Of a DNA stretch of 64,000 bases, positions 57,211 through 64,000 are shown piece by piece. The first letter of the stretch is position 1, and the number at the start of each line of letters is the position of its first letter. Position numbers and translations under genes: made by a program. This stretch comes from Nocardia otitidiscaviarum NBRC 14405 (lineage in GTDB: Bacteria > Actinomycetota > Actinomycetes > Mycobacteriales > Mycobacteriaceae), in NCBI RefSeq assembly GCF_000308635.1, contig NZ_BAGD01000036.1:1-64000 (forward strand), in the 5' to 3' direction. The notes beneath the pieces are model-generated. The model had not been told where the DNA came from and made no database searches. It was given only the letters and a program-made list of their open reading frames with translations.

Positions 57211-58383
57211 GTGCCTGTGCTCGAAGTGAACTCCGTACTCGCCGAATCCGCTTTCGGCGGTACTCCGGAACGCGCTGCCACCGGGTTGCCGGTTCCCGCC
57301 AGCGCGACCGAATCCTGGTTGCGCGCGGTGGCGCTCTCCGGCGTCGGGCACTACGCGGCGGCCCGCGCCGAACTGGCCCGCACCCGGCGGCTCACCCGGG
57401 ACCCGATCCTGCGCTCCCACACCCTCAGCACCGAAGCCTCGTTCCTGCGCCAGCTCGGCTGGCACGCCCTGGCCGCCACGATGGACGGCCGCGCCGCCAA
57501 CCTGGTCCTGCCCGATGCGGACCCGGCCGACCGCGGCGCGGGCGGCCCTTCGGGCGATGACCGCACACCGACGGACGCGGCGCGTCACGAGGCGGTTTGC
57601 GACGCGTTGACCGGTTTGGCCGCCGATGCCCTCGGCACCGGCCGCCCGGAGCTCGCCGCCCGGCTGCTGCGACGTAGCCGCCGCCACCTCGATGCTCTGC
57701 CCGCCGACTACGAGGCCGCCTGGCGGCCCCGGATCCGCCTGCACTGGGTCAGCGCCGAAACCGCCCTGTACACCCCCGGCGCGGGCCTCATCGCACCTCC
57801 CGAACCGATTGCGGCCACCCCGGCGGCCCGGCCGGACGCCGCTGCTCGACTGCCGGTGATGTCATCCCGCATGGATGCGGGACACGGTGGTTCGGGAGGT
57901 GAGTCCACCGCCGCCGAACGTAAGCATCCCGGCCCGAGGCGATCCACCCCCCGGGCCGGCTCCGCCCTGCCGCACGCTCCCGCGCGCGGCGAGCATCTCG
58001 ACCCAGTGCACACCGATCCCTCGTCAGCGCACGCCGCGCCCGTCGTGGCGCATGCCGACCTCGCCCTCGCGCACGCCGATCCCGCCCTGGCGCACGCGGA
58101 GGCGGCCCTGGCATTGGCGGAGCGGTCGCCGTCGGTGCGGCACCGGGTGAAATCGGGTCTGCTCGTGGCCGCCGCGACGGCCGCGGGAGGTGATGTCGAT
58201 CGCGCTCGGGAGTTGGCCGAAAATGTCGCTGGGCAGAGTCGGATTTTCGGGTTGCTGCCGCTGCGATGGGCCTGCGCAATGCTGCTGTCGGGCCTGGATT
58301 CGGCCGGTGGCGGGGCGGATGAGGCGGCGGTGTGCGCGGCGTTGCTGGCCGCCCGGGGTGGGCGATTGCGAATGGCCGCCTGA
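57211..58383 (+). CDS. Rv3415c-like helical protein
   Basis: A 390-residue protein, helical and TPR-like (SATESWLRAVALSGVGHYAAA; STEASFLRQLGWHALAATMD), in the Rv3415c position next to sigD. The M. tuberculosis protein is about 275 residues; the extra length here is a Pro/Ala/His-rich insert around residues 190-310 containing a short repeat (AHADLALAHADPALAHAEAA). The start is the GTG at 57211. The family has no known biochemical role. Confidence 0.78.
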   Translation: MPVLEVNSVLAESAFGGTPERAATGLPVPASATESWLRAVALSGVGHYAAARAELARTRRLTRDPILRSHTLSTEASFLRQLGWHALAATMDGRAANLVLPDADPADRGAGGPSGDDRTPTDAARHEAVCDALTGLAADALGTGRPELAARLLRRSRRHLDALPADYEAAWRPRIRLHWVSAETALYTPGAGLIAPPEPIAATPAARPDAAARLPVMSSRMDAGHGGSGGESTAAERKHPGPRRSTPRAGSALPHAPARGEHLDPVHTDPSSAHAAPVVAHADLALAHADPALAHAEAALALAERSPSVRHRVKSGLLVAAATAAGGDVDRARELAENVAGQSRIFGLLPLRWACAMLLSGLDSAGGGADEAAVCAALLAARGGRLRMAA

Positions 58384-58512
58384 CATCTGAACCTCGCCCG
58401 CGAGTGACCCCGATCTCGCGCCGCCCGCTATTGTTGGACCGTTCCGCCCCCTCGCGGAAGCACGTGCCCAAGGCTGACGTGCCACTTCGTAACGCCAGGA
58501 ACAGCTCTGACG

Positions 58513-59094
58513 ATGAAGAACACGGGTGAGGAGTTGGACCCCGCCGTCGTCGCTGCCGCAGCGCAGGGCGACCGGTCTGCCCTTTCCCAGGTACTGGAGA
58601 GCATCCGCCCACTGGTGGTCAAGTACTGCCGTGCGCGAATCGGAGCCGCCGAACGCGGTCAGCTTTCCGCGGACGACGTGGCTCAGGAGGTATGTCTGGC
58701 CGTCATGACCGCCCTGCCCAGGTATCAGGATCAGGGCAGACCGTTCATGGCCTTCGTGTATGGCATCGCCTCCCACAAAGTCGCCGACGCCCATCGCAAC
58801 GCCGCCCGTAACAAGGCGGACGCCATGGCCGAAGTACCGGATGTCATATCCACCGACCAGGGGCCGGAGCAGCGAGCTCTCGAATCCGAAACCAGTCGCC
58901 AGATGAACAAGCTGCTGGCGACGCTTCCGGAGAAGCATCGAGAGATTCTGATCCTGCGCTTGGTCATGGGTTTGTCAGCTGAAGAAACCGCGACCGCCGT
59001 GGGCAGTACGGCGGGCGCTATACGAGTCGCCCAGCATCGGGCACTCGCGAAACTCAAGTCACAAGTGGCGAGGGCAGGTGAAATGTATGGCTAG
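58513..59094 (+). CDS. sigD: RNA polymerase sigma factor SigD
   Basis: A 193-residue ECF sigma factor. Region 2 has ADDVAQEVCLAVMTALPRYQ and FMAFVYGIASHKVADAHRNA; region 4 has LPEKHREILILRLVMGLSAE and VGSTAGAIRVAQHRALAKLK. It is followed by the gene for its anti-sigma factor, which starts inside the sigD end (eight-base overlap), as Rv3414c-Rv3413c. Confidence 0.94.
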   Translation: MKNTGEELDPAVVAAAAQGDRSALSQVLESIRPLVVKYCRARIGAAERGQLSADDVAQEVCLAVMTALPRYQDQGRPFMAFVYGIASHKVADAHRNAARNKADAMAEVPDVISTDQGPEQRALESETSRQMNKLLATLPEKHREILILRLVMGLSAEETATAVGSTAGAIRVAQHRALAKLKSQVARAGEMYG

Positions 59095-60235
59095 GGATGG
59101 CGAGCGCGGTCGGGGCGACTGGAAGGCGCGATCTGGATCGCAAAACAGCGGTCCCTACGCCGAGGCGTCCGGTGACACCGGGCCGGTGGACATCGCGGCG
59201 GTACGCCGTGATGACGAGCTGATCGAGGCCATTGCCGGTGACGGCGCGGTCCAGACCAGCAGCGCGGACGAGTATCAGCTCGCGGCGCTACTGGCCAACT
59301 GGCGGGCCGAGATCGTCAACGAGCCGATGCCGGCCGGACCGGACCTGGATGCCATCGTCGCCGCGGTGAACCAGGAGGTCGGCGCCAAACAGGCGCGGAT
59401 CGCGGCCTCGGGTAGCAGGCGACTACGGCTGGTTCGTCCCATCGCCGGTGCGGCGGCCGCCGTGGCCCTGATCATGGGCGGTCTGACGGCGTTCTCCTAC
59501 GGCGCCGAGCCGGGCGACGCACTGTGGCCTTTCAAGGAGGTCGTGTTCTCCGAACAGGCCCAGACCACCGTGGTGAACCGGGCCGGCAACGATATGGCGC
59601 AGGCGCAGCAGTTGATCGACGAGGGCAAGCCCGAGGCAGCCAAGGTGCTGCTCGAGCGCGCCGAGGGCAATGTCGGCCAGGTCGACGACAGCGTCAAGAA
59701 GGACGATCTGCGGCAGCAGTGGGAGCGGCTGGTGGCGCAGCTGCAGGAGCGGGCCCCGGAAATCGCGGCCTCGCTGCTACCCAGCACCACCAAGGCGGCC
59801 GAACCCGGCGGATCGCAGCCGACGACCAAGCCGGGTGGCAATGCCACCACGGCACCGGTCGCGCCGGATGCCTCGGTGACCACCGAACCGTCGGTGGATC
59901 CCCGGATCCTGTCCACCCAGCCGAATACCGGCGGTACGACGGAGCCGAGCGATTCCGCGACGACTCCGGACGGACCGACCACCGATCCGACGGTGCCGAG
60001 CACGGAGCCGTCGGACCCGGCGACGGAGCCGACGGTGCCGCCGACGACGGTCCCGACCGCACAGCCCACCACCACGGTGGTGGTGCCCACCGGTCTGCCG
60101 CAGCAGCCGACACTGCCGCCCACCGGTGGCGGGATCTCGGGGCTGCCGTCGGTGCCGGGCACGGAGGTGGTGCCGACGGGCGGCGGGCTCGTCCCGCCGA
60201 CTCAGCTGCCCACCGCTCCGGGCGGCATCCGCTGA
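59087..60235 (+). CDS. rsdA: membrane anti-sigma-D factor RsdA
   Basis: A 382-residue single-pass protein. The cytosolic N-terminus (about residues 35-110) contains the sigma-D-binding segment (VDIAAVRRDDELIEAIAGD). One helix lies at about 118-138 (PIAGAAAAVALIMGGLTAFS). The outer part has a helical stretch (NDMAQAQQLIDEGKPEAAKV) and a long Thr/Pro-rich tail. Release of SigD in mycobacteria needs proteolysis of this protein. The ATG at 59087 is chosen, with AGGTGA upstream; a GTG at 59078 is possible. Confidence 0.9.
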   Translation: MARDGERGRGDWKARSGSQNSGPYAEASGDTGPVDIAAVRRDDELIEAIAGDGAVQTSSADEYQLAALLANWRAEIVNEPMPAGPDLDAIVAAVNQEVGAKQARIAASGSRRLRLVRPIAGAAAAVALIMGGLTAFSYGAEPGDALWPFKEVVFSEQAQTTVVNRAGNDMAQAQQLIDEGKPEAAKVLLERAEGNVGQVDDSVKKDDLRQQWERLVAQLQERAPEIAASLLPSTTKAAEPGGSQPTTKPGGNATTAPVAPDASVTTEPSVDPRILSTQPNTGGTTEPSDSATTPDGPTTDPTVPSTEPSDPATEPTVPPTTVPTAQPTTTVVVPTGLPQQPTLPPTGGGISGLPSVPGTEVVPTGGGLVPPTQLPTAPGGIR

Positions 60236-60414
60236 GCGCTGGCCGCCGACACCGCGCTGGCCGCTGGACAATCCGGTCGCTGCTGATCCGGCCACTGACA
60301 ATCCGATAGGGGATCCGAGCCGATAGGGGAATCCGAGCCGTTCGCGGTGGGGATCCACAGGGGCTCACAACGCCGGACCGCCCGTCCGGCGGTTCGATCA
60401 CGCACCATCCGATC

Positions 60415-60435
60415 GCCGACCGGCGGTCGGCTTTT
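60415..60435 (+). terminator. intrinsic terminator between convergent genes
   Basis: GCCGACC and GGTCGGC pair over seven bp with a three-base loop and are followed by TTTT. A second hairpin (CCGGAC/GTCCGG) lies just upstream at about 60372-60390. Together they separate rsdA from the convergent gene at 60585. The rest of the 350-base gap holds nothing recognised. Confidence 0.7.
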
Positions 60436-60584
60436 CGTATCCGCGCCTCGCCGCTCCTGCGAAACGATGTGGGCCCGCGCCATTCCCGAGTGGGAGGCGC
60501 GGACCCACACCTGTATTCAGTCGTTCCGGTGCACGGCCGGAGTGCCCGCGTCGATCGGGAGGGTCACCCGGGGCGACCCTCGAG

Positions 60585-60998
60585 TCAGACGTCGAACCCG
60601 TCGAACCCGTCGCCGTGCAGCGCCTCGTTCATCGAGGCATCGGCGTAACCGCGGCAGTAGTCCCACGTGACGTAGGCCTCCGGGGTCGGGTCGTACGCGG
60701 GTTCGTGCGGGCGCACCGTACCGTCCACCAGTAGCTGGAGCAGGTTGGCGCGCAACATATCCCAATCGTGGTAATGATCCTGCCGACAGTCCTCACAGCT
60801 GACCACGAGTCCGCGGATACCGCGGTGCGCCAGCAGCGCCTCGTACACTGCGAGGTCGGCGAGATCCTCCTCGACCGCTAGGCGCTCGTGAGGATCCAGC
60901 GGTTCCCCCGGCTCGATGGCATCGAGCGCGGCCGACGGGTCGGAGGGATCTCCGGCGAATGGATCCGGCGGCAGGCCAGGTGGTAGATGGTCACGCAC
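60585..60998 (-). CDS. Rv3412-like acidic protein (DUF5319)
   Basis: A 137-residue acidic protein conserved beside guaB2 in mycobacteria and relatives (Rv3412). Landmarks: DHLPPGLPPDPFAGDPSDPS, EEDLADLAVYEALLAHRGIR, a Cys-x2-Cys in CEDCRQDHYHDWDM, and WDYCRGYADASMNEAL. The Cys/His set could bind metal. The start is the GTG at 60998. It is divergent from guaB2. Its role is unknown. Confidence 0.85.
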   Translation of the reverse strand: MRDHLPPGLPPDPFAGDPSDPSAALDAIEPGEPLDPHERLAVEEDLADLAVYEALLAHRGIRGLVVSCEDCRQDHYHDWDMLRANLLQLLVDGTVRPHEPAYDPTPEAYVTWDYCRGYADASMNEALHGDGFDGFDV

Positions 60999-61185
60999 AG
61001 GTCCACGGTACGCAGAGATAGCCCTTCCGCGCCAGCGCTGACACCCATTTGCCCTGACATAACTGGTTCCATAGCGCAAATCCGGCGCTACCGACGTACC
61101 CGTCTCCGCCGCCCGCGGCGCGGCGGAGGGCACATCGAGCACAACTTTGCGCGACCGATACCATGGACGGGCAGATGCCGGGTAG

Positions 61186-62784
<1,599 letters not shown>

Positions 62785-62881
62785 CGCGGACCGGTCCAAT
62801 ACGCCCACCCGAAATGCTCCAACCCGCTCAGTTCTCCACCCCGCAGTGCTCCGCCCCCGGCCCCAGAGCCGAACTCGCCGA

Positions 62882-63007
62882 TTCGCGGCGCGTCCCGGTT
62901 CTGGACTGACCGGAGCGGGGGAGCGAAGCGGAGGAGCGGAGGGAGGGAAGAACCGGGACCTCCAGCGCCGCGAATCCGCCCGGAGCGAAGCGGAGGGCAA
63001 TCAAACA
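62882..63007. repeat. dispersed hairpin repeat, copy upstream of guaB3
   Basis: About 126 bp nearly identical to 39461-39598. The left arm 62882-62902 (TTCGCGGCG, then TCCCGGTTCT) pairs with the right arm 62949-62974 (AGAACCGGGA, then CGCCGCGAA). Between them is a GGAGCGAAGCGGAGGAGCGG purine tract. The unit ends GCAATCAAACAG, 13 bases before the guaB3 start. Confidence 0.82.
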
Positions 63008-63019
63008 GAGAGGAAACCG

Positions 63020-64000
63020 ATGCGCGATATGGTCGAGATCGGCATGGGCCGGACTGCCCGGCGCACTTACGAACTGGACGATGTCGACATCGTTCCCTCG
63101 CGGCGGACCCGCTCGTCGAAGCAGGTGTCGCTGGCGTGGCAGCTCGATGCGTACCGTTTCGAGATCCCGTTCCTGACGCATCCGACCGATGCGCTCGTCT
63201 CGCCGGAGTTCGCCATCGAGCTCGGCCGTCACGGCGGTCTCGGCGTCATCAACGGTGAGGGCCTGTGGGCGCGGCACGCCGATGTGGAGGCCAAGGTCCA
63301 GCAGCTCACCGAGGTGGCCGAGAAGGAGGGGACGGAGGCCGCGGTCGCGTTGCTGCAGGAGTTGCACGCGGCCCCGATGCAGCCGGATCTGTTGGCGGCC
63401 GCAGTGGCGCAGGTGCGGGCCGCCGGTGTGACGACCGCGGTGCGGGTGAGCCCGCAGAACGCGCGCACGCTGACCCCCGCGCTGGTGCAGGCCGGTATCG
63501 ACCTGCTGGTGGTGCACGGCACCATCATCTCGGCCGAGCACGTGGGCGACGGTGAGCCGCTGAATCTCAAGACGTTCATCGCCGAGCTGGATGTGCCGGT
63601 GGTGGCGGGCGGTGTGAGCGATCACCGCACCGCGCTGCATCTGATGCGCACCGGCGCGGCGGGTGTCATCGTCGGTTACGGCTCCATGCAGGGCGCGACG
63701 TCGACCGGTGAGGTGCTCGGTATCGGCGTGCCCATGGCCACGGCCATCGCCGATGCCGCCGCCGCGCGCCGCGATTACCTGGACGAGACCGGCGGCCGCT
63801 ACGTGCATGTCATCGCCGACGGCGACATTCTCACCTCGGGGCACGTGGCGAAGGCCATCGCCTGTGGGGCGGACGCGGTCATGCTCGGTGTGCCGCTCAC
63901 CCTGGCCGCGGAGTCGCCCGGCAAGGGCTGGTTCTGGCCCTCGGCCGCCGCCCACCCGTCGGTCCCGCGCGGCGCCCTGCTGCCCTACGCCATCGACGAG
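63020..64000 (+). CDS. guaB3: GuaB3 family IMP dehydrogenase-related protein (3' end missing)
   Basis: The first 327 codons of the GuaB3 family, which runs to about 375 residues. It has ARRTYELDDVDIVPSRRTRS, FLTHPTDALVSPEFAIELGR and the barrel motifs GAAGVIVGYGSMQGATSTGE and HVIADGDILTSGHVAKAIA. The flap and the paired CBS domains of canonical IMPDH are absent. Its biochemical role in mycobacteria is unsettled. GAGAGGAAACCG before the ATG is joined directly to the hairpin repeat. The frame is open at the right edge. Confidence 0.95.
   Translation, partial: MRDMVEIGMGRTARRTYELDDVDIVPSRRTRSSKQVSLAWQLDAYRFEIPFLTHPTDALVSPEFAIELGRHGGLGVINGEGLWARHADVEAKVQQLTEVAEKEGTEAAVALLQELHAAPMQPDLLAAAVAQVRAAGVTTAVRVSPQNARTLTPALVQAGIDLLVVHGTIISAEHVGDGEPLNLKTFIAELDVPVVAGGVSDHRTALHLMRTGAAGVIVGYGSMQGATSTGEVLGIGVPMATAIADAAAARRDYLDETGGRYVHVIADGDILTSGHVAKAIACGADAVMLGVPLTLAAESPGKGWFWPSAAAHPSVPRGALLPYAIDE

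Overview
The window is chromosomal DNA of a high-GC actinomycete of the Mycobacteriales. It is most likely a Nocardia: gene order follows the Mycobacterium tuberculosis Rv3448-to-Rv3410c region almost gene for gene, but large lineage-specific blocks are inserted, and the lipoprotein and regulator families are of Nocardia type. The genus is inferred from gene content, not from a marker search.

Layout. 1-7 kb: an ESX-4-like type VII secretion locus with eccD (cut by the left edge), divergent eccC, an Rv3446c-type accessory gene and two WXG100 genes. 7-20.4 kb: a block absent from the M. tuberculosis ESX-4/rplM junction, with two paralogous lipoproteins, a membrane Ser/Thr kinase, an FHA protein, a lipoprotein zinc metallopeptidase, a double-FHA ABC exporter, a Gly-rich protein with an actin-like N-terminus and a small exported protein. 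20.7-25.7 kb: rplM-rpsI, glmM, an ABC-F ATPase, a PspC peptide and a small acidic Asp-repeat protein. 26.2-28.9 kb: an orphan pair of probable type VII substrates. 28.9-31.6 kb: a decayed accessory patch (a damaged copy of an XRE/DUF6879-type module, then MmyB-type and SDR remnants). 31.6-41.9 kb: a hydrolase-fold protein, glmS, a cupredoxin, nnr, alr, and tsaE-tsaB-rimI-tsaD. 42-46.5 kb: a frameshifted Hsp70-like gene, groES with a CIRCE operator, and groEL1.

46.42-54.85 kb is the highlight: an 8.4-kb integrative element whose large serine integrase closely resembles that of mycobacteriophage Bxb1. It sits at the matching site inside the 3' end of groEL1. It carries a replacement His-rich GroEL1 C-terminus at its left junction, while the displaced host C-terminus is still readable beyond the right junction. 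It encodes no recognisable virion or conjugation genes. It has a primase/polymerase-like replication protein, a small resolvase preceded by repeated GTCT-type motifs, and a regulatory module (XRE, DUF6879-like, a small protein and a resolvase-like protein that lacks the catalytic serine) with two identical-arm palindromes in the divergent promoter. The damaged module at 28.9-31.0 kb is a paralogue of this one.

55-64 kb: sigK with a very short soluble anti-sigma gene, whiB3, an Rv3415c homologue, sigD with its membrane anti-sigma factor, an Rv3412 homologue, guaB2 and guaB3 (cut by the right edge). Two copies of a roughly 126-bp hairpin repeat lie directly upstream of tsaB and guaB3. Functional assignments come from reading motifs and remembered family sequences; no database search was run.
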